A DNA stretch of 64,000 nucleotides from Trichormus sp. M33_DOE_039 (GTDB lineage Bacteria > Cyanobacteriota > Cyanobacteriia > Cyanobacteriales > Nostocaceae): assembly GCA_015296085.1 (NCBI GenBank), contig DVDT01000063.1:1-64000 (forward strand), read 5' to 3'. A model generated the notes under the pieces. That model was not told the DNA's origin. It searched no databases and saw only the letters and a list, made by a program, of their open reading frames with translations. Positions 16,723-24,958 of the stretch are shown here, piece by piece (positions within the stretch are counted from its first letter, which is position 1; every line of letters starts with the position of its first letter). A program made the position numbers and the translations under genes.

Positions 16723-16823
16723 GATTGCTTCCTGCTAGCATTTTATGAATTTTGCTGCCAAAATGTCCGCAGTTTCTTAGACTTAGAGATAATATCTTTC
16801 AAAGCAGTAATTCTCCATCAACT

Positions 16824-17444
16824 ATGACTCAAGCTATACCCAAGCCAGTAACATTTGAGGAATTTGTCGATTGGCTACCCGAAAATACTGCGGTACGCTA
16901 CGAATTACATAATGGAAGCATTGTTGAGATGGCACAACCAATAGGGGAACATGAGGAAGTCAAGGGTTTTATAGCTAGAAAAGTCACGGTTGAATTTGAC
17001 CGATTAAACCTCCCCTATATTATCCCCAACCAAGCTATAGTTAGACCTCTGGAAAAAGATTCTGGTTATTTTCCTGATGTGTTGCTGCTAAATCAGGCAA
17101 ATCTGGTCAATGAAACATTATGGAAAAAAGAATCCATCGTGAGTTTAGGTGCAACAATACCTTTGGTGATTGAAGTTGTCTCAACTAACTGGCGGGACGA
17201 TTACTACTTAAAATATGCTGATTATGAAGAGATGGGTATCCTTGAATACTGGATTGTAGACTATGCTGCGTTGGGTGGACGCAATTTTATCGGCAACCCC
17301 AAACAACCAACCATCTCTGTTTGTAATTTAGTGGATGGAGAATACCAAATCAGTAAGTTTCACGATAGCGATCGCATTATCTCCCAAACCTTTCCAGAAT
17401 TGACCCTCACCCCAACCCAAATTTTTCAAGCTGGTTTAGTGTAA
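16824..17444 (+). CDS. Uma2-family (DUF820) protein
   Basis: A 206-residue Uma2 protein from ATG 16824 (MTQAIPKPVTFEEFVDWLPE). The frame is open further upstream to 16752, but that stretch is not conserved-looking. Motifs: RYELHNGSIVEMAQP, the acidic GYFPDVLLL, PLVIEVVSTNWRDDY and EYWIVDYAALGGR. The form with WRDDY...KYADYEEMG is one of the most common cyanobacterial subgroups. It is the fourth Uma2 gene in this window and shares little identity with the others. Confidence 0.87.
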   Translation: MTQAIPKPVTFEEFVDWLPENTAVRYELHNGSIVEMAQPIGEHEEVKGFIARKVTVEFDRLNLPYIIPNQAIVRPLEKDSGYFPDVLLLNQANLVNETLWKKESIVSLGATIPLVIEVVSTNWRDDYYLKYADYEEMGILEYWIVDYAALGGRNFIGNPKQPTISVCNLVDGEYQISKFHDSDRIISQTFPELTLTPTQIFQAGLV

Positions 17445-17595
17445 AGAATATTTTAAATTCGTCAAACTCTCGTTTGGTTTTGGATTTAAGTCAATTTTGG
17501 TAAAAAATAAATTTCTCAGCTTTACAGATTGAAGCATAAATTAGGGGCAAACTAACCTAGTAGTCAAATTTCATTGCTAGGTAAAAATAGAGATT

Positions 17596-18423
17596 ATGAA
17601 GTTGCATCTCAATTATAAGACAATGCCAGTTTTACCCTATATTCAACGTAAAGAACTACCAGCAAAACCAGGTATTTACTATATAGGTAATAGCTCATCT
17701 CCAGTTATGTACATCGGTCTTTCGCGTAATTTAAAAAGTCGTCATATAAACCATCACCGCCAAGGACAGTTTGAGGTAATGGAAAATGCTGTGATACGCT
17801 ACCGTGTTTTAACAGAGGATTTTTTAGCTACAATTTCAGACTTAACTAAGACTCTCATTAAGTTAGAGAAGCAAGCTATTGATCACTACAAACCGCCTAT
17901 CAACAACACACCTGTACCAAATCAAGCAAAATTTACAACAGTACATGGCCCAACTTATATTCAAATTCATAAAGCTAAAGAAGCAGGCTACTGTACACAC
18001 TTTGAGGCACGAGATGGAGATGAACTGACAATTAACTCTAGTAGATTACCTCTAATTAGCAGAGCTATTGAAGAACAGCGTCCTATTTTCTTAATAGCAT
18101 CTGGGGCTTACAAAGATTATGAAATAGCAGGTTATCCTCACCTTTCTGAACTATTACCATATAAAAAAGACAGGGTTTATCTTCTAATCAGTCGCTTTAT
18201 CCCTTATGGATATGAGGAATCTGATTGCTTTGGTTACGATTATGTTGTGTATGGAGGAAATTCCAAAATATTTTTCAACCCTTATATTATTCTGAACAGT
18301 AGACCAGGATTTAATGAATTTAAAAGCAGCTATTTAAAATTAGGATTTACCAATTGTGAACGTTCTCCCTTTGTTAGTGAGTTGTTCCGTCTAGGTGACT
18401 TCCAACTACTTGCACCTGCCTAA
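17596..18423 (+). CDS. GIY-YIG nuclease-domain protein
   Basis: A 275-residue protein. The N-terminal domain has GIY at 26-28, YIG at 39-41, and the downstream Arg in LSRNLKSRHINHH, as in single-domain GIY-YIG nucleases. A Glu followed by a basic helix (LIKLEKQAIDHYKPPINN, about 92-109) fits the rest of the module. The C-terminal 150 residues (THFEARDGDE and aromatic-rich segments) are unfamiliar. GIY-YIG folds occur in DNA repair, homing and restriction enzymes, and this one matches none of them in full. No intron or restriction partner is next to it. Confidence 0.75.
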   Translation: MKLHLNYKTMPVLPYIQRKELPAKPGIYYIGNSSSPVMYIGLSRNLKSRHINHHRQGQFEVMENAVIRYRVLTEDFLATISDLTKTLIKLEKQAIDHYKPPINNTPVPNQAKFTTVHGPTYIQIHKAKEAGYCTHFEARDGDELTINSSRLPLISRAIEEQRPIFLIASGAYKDYEIAGYPHLSELLPYKKDRVYLLISRFIPYGYEESDCFGYDYVVYGGNSKIFFNPYIILNSRPGFNEFKSSYLKLGFTNCERSPFVSELFRLGDFQLLAPA

Positions 18424-18465
18424 AAATTGCCTGTGTTAACTTAGGGGCTGATAATAAACCAGACA

Positions 18466-18506
18466 TAAAAAAAAAGCGGGCTAACCGCTATAACTTGGTT
18501 AACCCG
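18466..18506 (-). terminator. Rho-independent terminator of the ycf46-ycf35 transcript
   Basis: Read on the minus strand, CGGGTTAACC and GGTTAGCCCG form a stem with one mismatch, followed directly by C and nine or more T. It lies 30 bp beyond the ycf35 stop. On the plus strand it may also stop transcription from the GIY-YIG gene. Confidence 0.85.
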
Positions 18507-18535
18507 TGCAGCTTTGGGAACGCGCAGAGAAATTG

Positions 18536-18886
18536 TTATTGCAATACTAATTTCACATTTGCGTTTTGCAAACCGCGCTGTTTTACTTCAGCTAAGGTTT
18601 TGTTAACAGCGTATTTTTGGTTGATGGAGTTGATTAACTCGGTTTGGTTGTGCTTCTTAGCAACACCCCACAGGTCAGCGATTAGGTCAAAAGAACCATC
18701 GCTGTTGCGAGACCAGCCCAAGTCGTATTCGCCTTCCAATACTGCAACGATGTCGGAACGAACGCGCTGACCGTTATAACCGCGTACATCAGCTTCTGTT
18801 TTTACGCTGATACCCAGGTCGCGCAAGGAAGCTTTCAGGATTTCGGCATCGGTGATTTTGGTGCGAAGAGTGCTAAAATGAGACAT
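18536..18886 (-). CDS. ycf35: Ycf35-family protein (DUF1257)
   Basis: A 116-residue protein of the DUF1257 family, also encoded in red-lineage plastid genomes as ycf35. It begins MSHFSTLRTKI at ATG 18886 behind a good GGAGGAAA ribosome site, so the longer upstream frame is not used. Recognisable parts are DAEILKASLRDLG, VRSDIVAVLEGEYDLGW, and SFDLIADLWGV. It is followed by a strong terminator and lies 142 bp downstream of ycf46, so the two are probably one transcript. The function is not established; no catalytic motif is visible. Confidence 0.88.
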   Translation of the reverse strand: MSHFSTLRTKITDAEILKASLRDLGISVKTEADVRGYNGQRVRSDIVAVLEGEYDLGWSRNSDGSFDLIADLWGVAKKHNQTELINSINQKYAVNKTLAEVKQRGLQNANVKLVLQ

Positions 18887-19028
18887 TTGGGTTTCCTCCA
18901 ATGAGAAGATTGAGAATTTAGGACAACGGTTTGTTTTTGGGAAGCCGCGATTATGAGGGTGCGGCTGTTTTTCGTAACTGCTAGCGGGTTTGGCTAGCCT
19001 TTCCCCCTGGGTTAGCAAGGGAAAGCTT

Positions 19029-20540
19029 TTAAAACTCCATTCGCTGATATTCAGCAACGGAGGATGCTGCGGGTCTAGCGCGCTGTCTTGCCCAGTCTCT
19101 TAAGGCTGTGACCTGTTCTTGCATCGTGCGAGACAGTGGCAAAGTGGCTTTGAGCGCAGCAATAATATCTAATTGGGTGAACTCGCGGTCTTGGGCAAAG
19201 GCTTCGTACATTGCCGCAATCAGTGCTTGTTCAATTTCTGCACCAGAGAAGCCATCAGACATCTTGGCTAGTTGTTCTAAGTCGAAGCGGGTGATGTCTT
19301 CACGGCGTTTATTGAGGTGGATCTTGAAGATATCACAACGTTCTTCAGGTGTGGGCAGATCCACAAAGAAAATTTCATCGAAACGACCTTTCCTCAAAAA
19401 TTCCCCAGGTAAGCGTTCTACGCGGTTGGCTGTAGCCATGACGAATACTGGAGATTTCTTCTCTTGCATCCATGTGAGGAAAGACCCAAATATCCTGCTT
19501 GATGTACCGCCATCGGAATCACCAGAACCAGCACTACCTGCAAAGGATTTATCTAACTCATCGATAAATAGGATAGCTGGAGAGATAGATTCTGCTGTTT
19601 TGAGAGCGTTACGCAGATTAGCTTCACTTCGTCCCACCATTGAGCCGTCATAAACTCGGCCCATATCTAAACGCAACAGTGGTAAACCCCACAGTCGGGA
19701 CGTTGTTTTGGCAATCAGTGACTTCCCGCAACCAGGAACACCTAAAATCAACATCCCTTTTGGTTGGGGCAAACCATACTCTCTGGCTCTTTCTGTAAAG
19801 GCATTCGAGCGTTGTTTAAGCCATTTTTTCAGTTCTTCTAAGCCACCTACAGCATCAATAGTTTCATCCTCTTCGATGTATTCTAGGATGCCATTACGCC
19901 GAATGAGTTGCTTTTTCTCAGATAGAACTATATCTACTTCTTCTTCCGTTAACCGTCCTGTGGTGACTTGTGCCTTACGGTACACTTTCTCCGATTCATC
20001 TTTAGTTAATCCCAAAGCTGCTCTGAGGAGTTTTTCCCGCGCTTCTGTAGTCAAACGTCGTCCCCGATGCTGGTCGAGATGTTGAGTTAATACTTTGTTT
20101 AACTCTGACATATCCGGCAATTGGAAGTCTAGAACGACCACTTCTTTTTCCAGTTCGATGGGTACTTGTTGCATGGGAGACATCAGTATGATGTTCTTTT
20201 GCATACCTTTAAAGCTGGCGATCGCATCACGTAATGACCTTGTGGTCGCAGGAGCATCAATAAATGGATGTAAATCTTTAAGAATAAATATACCAGGTTC
20301 TTTTTGCCGGATTATCCAATCGATCGCCGCTTCTGGTGAAACGGTGTTGTGTTGACTTACACTCCGGGGTTGACCATACTCCACGATGCCATGAGTTACT
20401 GTCCACACAAACACTCGGCGTTGGGGTCTTAACACTTGGGCGATTGTGGAAATTGCTTGCTCTGCCCTCTCTTCCTCGGATGTCACAAGGTAGATTAGTG
20501 GGTATTGAGCTTGAATGAGAATATTGAGCTCTTCTTTCAT
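19029..20540 (-). CDS. ycf46: Ycf46-family AAA ATPase
   Basis: A 503-residue AAA+ protein. The N-terminal 220 residues resemble an inactive ATPase-like domain (YPLIYLVTSEEERAEQ start). The active module has Walker A GVPGCGKS at 267-274, Walker B LFIDEL at 324-329, sensor-1 VFVMATANR, the arginine-finger region LRKGRFDEIFFVDLP, and a lid domain with GFSGAEIEQALIAA. This is the cyanobacterial and plastid Ycf46 family, related to CbbX/CfxQ-type ATPases. A role in photosynthesis or inorganic carbon regulation has been proposed for the Synechocystis member. It is probably cotranscribed with ycf35. Confidence 0.9.
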   Translation of the reverse strand: MKEELNILIQAQYPLIYLVTSEEERAEQAISTIAQVLRPQRRVFVWTVTHGIVEYGQPRSVSQHNTVSPEAAIDWIIRQKEPGIFILKDLHPFIDAPATTRSLRDAIASFKGMQKNIILMSPMQQVPIELEKEVVVLDFQLPDMSELNKVLTQHLDQHRGRRLTTEAREKLLRAALGLTKDESEKVYRKAQVTTGRLTEEEVDIVLSEKKQLIRRNGILEYIEEDETIDAVGGLEELKKWLKQRSNAFTERAREYGLPQPKGMLILGVPGCGKSLIAKTTSRLWGLPLLRLDMGRVYDGSMVGRSEANLRNALKTAESISPAILFIDELDKSFAGSAGSGDSDGGTSSRIFGSFLTWMQEKKSPVFVMATANRVERLPGEFLRKGRFDEIFFVDLPTPEERCDIFKIHLNKRREDITRFDLEQLAKMSDGFSGAEIEQALIAAMYEAFAQDREFTQLDIIAALKATLPLSRTMQEQVTALRDWARQRARPAASSVAEYQRMEF

Positions 20541-20630
20541 AAATCGACCTACTTGAGACCCTAGTACAGTAAAGACATCGTTTTGTTGATGACAACAACC
20601 GAAATTAAGGATTACCTATCTAATTCCTAC

Positions 20631-20978
20631 CTAGCAGGGAACTAATTCTTCCTCACCCTTGGGATGGGTTTCTGCTTCAACCATTTCATCTAGAGAAAGA
20701 TGATCTTGACCTATTACGCCAGGTTGCCTTCCTAAGTTCACTAATTCCCCATCTCTTAGTACTAGTGAACTGTCACAGCTAGGACAGGAATAAACTTTAT
20801 GCGTCCTGCCGTAAGTTGCTGCTTCAATTTCTTCTACTATTTCTGAGTTAGTCAGGTAGAAAAAAATGGCACGTTCAGCAAGGTCTGACATTCGCTCGGA
20901 ATCTATTGCAGATCGAATTTTCAGTTTTTTGTGCAGTTCTGGCGACAAATACAACGTAACCTTTTGCTTAGTTTGCAT
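20631..20978 (-). CDS. Ribbon-helix-helix protein with CxxC motif
   Basis: A 115-residue protein. The first 45 residues (KVTLYLSPELHKKLKIRSA...MSDLAERAIFFYL) look like a CopG/Arc-type ribbon-helix-helix DNA-binding domain. A YSCPSCDSSLVL segment follows, like half of a zinc ribbon, and the tail is acidic. RHH proteins dimerise, so two CxxC motifs could together bind one metal. It lies 90 bp upstream of ycf46 on the same strand and may regulate that transcript. The regulator function is inferred; the target is not known. Confidence 0.7.
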   Translation of the reverse strand: MQTKQKVTLYLSPELHKKLKIRSAIDSERMSDLAERAIFFYLTNSEIVEEIEAATYGRTHKVYSCPSCDSSLVLRDGELVNLGRQPGVIGQDHLSLDEMVEAETHPKGEEELVPC

Positions 20979-21171
20979 ATTACTCTTTAGTGGTCTTACC
21001 CGGGTATGTATATTACGTTATCGGCTACCCTCTCTGTTGTCAAGACAGTAAAACGTTTTGACGGCAGTTTTGTTATTCTTCTTTACAATTGCGGTTTGCT
21101 TGTTACAAAGTTTGTTACTAACTTAAGTTATATAAGCGACTAGACTATTAATCAGATCAAAGTAGAGACAA

Positions 21172-21768
21172 ATGATGAAATTTATCTCGAAAATGCTCTA
21201 TATATCATTAATTCCAGTTTTAAAATTAAACGGCATCACCTCGAACTTAACAGCAAAAACACGGTGGATTAGCAAACATTTTTATACTAAAACTATGCTT
21301 ATTAGTGCTGTAATTGCTGTATTGTTGATGCTGTCCGGTTGTTTTACTCCTAGCTTGAATGTTAGAGATATCACCTGGAAAACTTATAAAAATTCTCGCT
21401 ATAGCTATGAATTTCCATATCCGAGTAACTGGAATAGTTCTATAACACCAACTAATGATGATGGCATTGCGTTAGTGTCACCAAAAAATGAAGCCGTAGA
21501 AATTCGAGCTTGGGCGAGTAATCAATTATCAGAGTCCATTAGTCCAGGCTCAAAAAACCTAAATTCACAAGAGACTAACTTTCAAACAATTCAAGGTGTA
21601 AAGGGTCAGTTGGTGGTAGGAGTGGGTAATGCTGTTAGTACAATGACGCTGACCTTAAATCAGAATCAGGTCAGATACAATTGGCAAGGAAAAAGCCCCA
21701 GCCAAGAATTTCCAAATTACTACCCTTTGTTTTATTACATTGTCCAACAGTATCGGATTCCTCAGTAA
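21172..21768 (+). CDS. Putative lipoprotein, PsbP-like fold possible
   Basis: A membrane-anchored protein of up to 198 residues. A hydrophobic stretch ends in the lipobox LMLSGC, so the mature protein starts at that Cys and is attached to a membrane. The start is uncertain: ATG 21172/21175, or ATG 21295, which gives a normal-length lipoprotein signal (MLISAVIAVLLMLSGC). The mature part has TWKTYKNSRYSYEFPYPSNW, a pattern shared with PsbP-like proteins, but the overall match is weak. It is divergent from the RHH gene. Confidence 0.65.
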   Translation: MMKFISKMLYISLIPVLKLNGITSNLTAKTRWISKHFYTKTMLISAVIAVLLMLSGCFTPSLNVRDITWKTYKNSRYSYEFPYPSNWNSSITPTNDDGIALVSPKNEAVEIRAWASNQLSESISPGSKNLNSQETNFQTIQGVKGQLVVGVGNAVSTMTLTLNQNQVRYNWQGKSPSQEFPNYYPLFYYIVQQYRIPQ

Positions 21769-21769
21769 G

Positions 21770-21820
21770 AGGGGTGTAAATCGTCAAAACCCCTATACCC
21801 TCATAAGCCTACACCCCTTT
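21770..21820. repeat. Heptamer repeats downstream of the lipoprotein gene
   Basis: GAGGGGTGTAAA, CCCCTATACCCTC and GCCTACACCCCTTT form an inverted pair of STRR-type units right after the stop codon. They could fold into a hairpin with a terminator-like role. Confidence 0.5.
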
Positions 21821-21892
21821 CTTGTCTCACATCTTCCAGAATGATGAGTGAGGGGGTACAGAAACCTGATAGATTAAGCTATCAGCGAGTAA

Positions 21893-23059
<1,167 letters not shown>

Positions 23060-23067
23060 AGTTAACT

Positions 23068-23712
23068 GTGCGGCTGATTACAGAACCATATTTAACCCAA
23101 CTCAGTAAATGGCCGAAAACTGGTCGTCATATATTAGCGCAATATGACGACCAGACAATTGTTGTATATCAAGCTTATCGTCCAGCGATTGCTGACTTCG
23201 CCGTCACTCATGGTTACTTTGGCGGCGAGTTCAAGCTGGATCGGATGAGTTGGATTAAAACTAACTTCTTGTGGATGATGTACCGTTCTGGATGGGGGAC
23301 AAAACCTGGGCAAGAGGTAGTTTTAGCCGTTTGGCTTAAAAAAGCAGCTTTTGATGAAATTCTGACAAAAATTGTGCATTCTAGCTTTATCCCAGAACTT
23401 TATACCACCAGAGAAGCTTGGCAAACAGCTCTCAAGCATTCGCCAGTCCGTCTGCAATGGGATCCTGATCATCACCCATCTGGGGCTAAATTAGAACGAA
23501 GGGCAATACAGTTGGGATTACGAGGAAAAATTCTCGCTGCTTATGCCAGAGATTGGATTGATCATATTGAGGATATTTCAGAATTTGTACGACAGCAGCG
23601 AAAAAACATTAATTCTGGCTGTACAGAATTGATTACACCACAGGAGTCAGTTTACTCTGTTGTAGATACCAACATTCAACAGAAGTTGGAATTATCTGCC
23701 TGGACTGAATAA
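23068..23712 (+). CDS. DUF4291-family protein inside the sulfolipid operon
   Basis: A 214-residue protein starting at GTG 23068, 8 bp after the sqdB stop; 6 bp separate its stop from sqdX. Typical DUF4291 segments are ILAQYDDQTIVVYQAYRPAI, DRMSWIKTNFLWMMYRSGW (about 69-87), and HPSGAKLERRAIQLGLRG. It is soluble and without a signal peptide. The family has no function that I can name with confidence. Its place between the only two committed genes of SQDG synthesis, with hardly any spacer, is the best clue to a role, but chance insertion cannot be excluded. Confidence 0.85.
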   Translation: MRLITEPYLTQLSKWPKTGRHILAQYDDQTIVVYQAYRPAIADFAVTHGYFGGEFKLDRMSWIKTNFLWMMYRSGWGTKPGQEVVLAVWLKKAAFDEILTKIVHSSFIPELYTTREAWQTALKHSPVRLQWDPDHHPSGAKLERRAIQLGLRGKILAAYARDWIDHIEDISEFVRQQRKNINSGCTELITPQESVYSVVDTNIQQKLELSAWTE

Positions 23713-23718
23713 TTTTCT

Positions 23719-24891
23719 ATGAAAATTGCCTTATTCACCGAAACCTTTTTACCCAAGGTTGACGGAATTGTGACACGCCTGCGTCACACCGTTGACCACC
23801 TACAACGTCAAGGAAATCAAGTTTTAGTAGTTGCGCCAGAGGGCGGGATTACGGAACACAAAGGAGCGAAAGTTTACGGTGTAAGTGGCTTTCCTTTGCC
23901 TTTGTATCCAGAGTTGAAAATGGCATTACCCCGCCCAGCCATTGGTTACACTCTAGAACAGTTCCAGCCAGATGTAATTCATGTTGTCAATCCGGCAGTT
24001 TTGGGACTATCCGGGATTTTTTACAGCAAAGTCATGAAAATCCCCTTAGTTGCTTCCTATCATACCCATTTGCCCCAATATCTGCAACATTACGGTCTAG
24101 GAATGTTAGAAGGATTACTTTGGGAACTGTTAAAGGGGGCGCATAATCAAGCAGCTTTGAATTTATGTACTTCTACTGCCATGATGACAGAACTTTCGTC
24201 ACATGGCATTGAGCGGGTAGATTTATGGCAACGGGGAGTAGATACCGAATTATTTCACCCCGATTTAGCTAGTTTAGAAATGCGCGATCGCCTAACCCAA
24301 AATCACCCGGAAAGTCCCTTATTATTGTATGTAGGTCGTCTTTCTGCCGAAAAAGAAATTGAGCGCATCAAACCTATACTAGAAGCCATTCCCCAAGCGC
24401 GATTAGCACTAGTGGGAGATGGCCCCCATCGCCAGGCTTTAGAAAAACATTTTGCTGGTACAAAGACTAACTTTGTCGGCTATCTCATGGGGCGCGAGTT
24501 AGGATCTGCCTTTGCGAGTGCGGATGCTTTTATCTTTCCTTCTCGCACCGAGACACTGGGTTTAGTCTTACTAGAAGCAATGGCTGCTGGTTGCCCTGTG
24601 GTAGCAGCTCGTTCTGGTGGGATTCCCGACATTGTAAGTGATGGTATCAATGGATATCTTTTTGATCCCAAAGCTGATATCCAAGATGCTATTGACGCTA
24701 CTGTTAAGCTGTTAGAACACAAACAACAACGCGAAATTATTCGGCAAAATGCACGCCGAGAAGCAGAAAAGTGGGGATGGGCAGCAGCTACACATCAACT
24801 GCAAGATTATTATCAAAAAATCCTGTATGGGCAGGTTGTAGGTGACAGGTTACAGGTTACAGGCTACAGGGGAAGAGAGGGAAAAGGTTAA
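23719..24891 (+). CDS. sqdX: SQDG synthase, sulfoquinovosyltransferase
   Basis: Transfers sulfoquinovose from the UDP-sugar to diacylglycerol at the thylakoid or cytoplasmic membrane. A GT4 (GT-B fold) enzyme of 390 residues. The start MKIALFTETFLPKVDGIV, the H in SYHTHLPQY, the VGRLSAEKEI strand, the E-X7-E motif around FPSRTETLGLVLLEAMA, and SGGIPDIV are all present. The last residues, from about GDRLQVTGYRG onward, are encoded by four copies of a heptamer repeat at 24844-24871 and are probably an accidental extension. It follows sqdB and the DUF4291 gene as one operon. Confidence 0.95.
   Translation: MKIALFTETFLPKVDGIVTRLRHTVDHLQRQGNQVLVVAPEGGITEHKGAKVYGVSGFPLPLYPELKMALPRPAIGYTLEQFQPDVIHVVNPAVLGLSGIFYSKVMKIPLVASYHTHLPQYLQHYGLGMLEGLLWELLKGAHNQAALNLCTSTAMMTELSSHGIERVDLWQRGVDTELFHPDLASLEMRDRLTQNHPESPLLLYVGRLSAEKEIERIKPILEAIPQARLALVGDGPHRQALEKHFAGTKTNFVGYLMGRELGSAFASADAFIFPSRTETLGLVLLEAMAAGCPVVAARSGGIPDIVSDGINGYLFDPKADIQDAIDATVKLLEHKQQREIIRQNARREAEKWGWAAATHQLQDYYQKILYGQVVGDRLQVTGYRGREGKG
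24844..24871 (+). repeat. Heptamer tandem repeat inside the sqdX 3' end
   Basis: Four consecutive copies of (T/G)ACAGG(T/C/G) within the sqdX reading frame, read as the tail residues before the TAA stop. Confidence 0.75.
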
Positions 24892-24914
24892 AGGGCATAC
24901 AGATATGATTTTAC

Positions 24915-24934
24915 AGACGCGATTCATCGCGTCT
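24915..24934. repeat. AGACGCGAT palindrome
   Basis: A perfect 9-bp inverted repeat (AGACGCGAT / ATCGCGTCT) with 2 nt between, in the short spacer between sqdX and cyaB1. This ACAGACGCGATTCATCGCGTCTCT unit is a familiar dispersed palindrome in Nostocaceae genomes. It may act as a terminator hairpin for the sqd operon. Confidence 0.65.
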
Positions 24935-24958
24935 CTACTAACTAGTGACTAATAACTA

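Noticed and set aside
19108-20355. Several long plus-strand frames of 86-181 codons
   Set aside because: Antisense shadows of ycf46; Ser/Ile-rich and without any domain.
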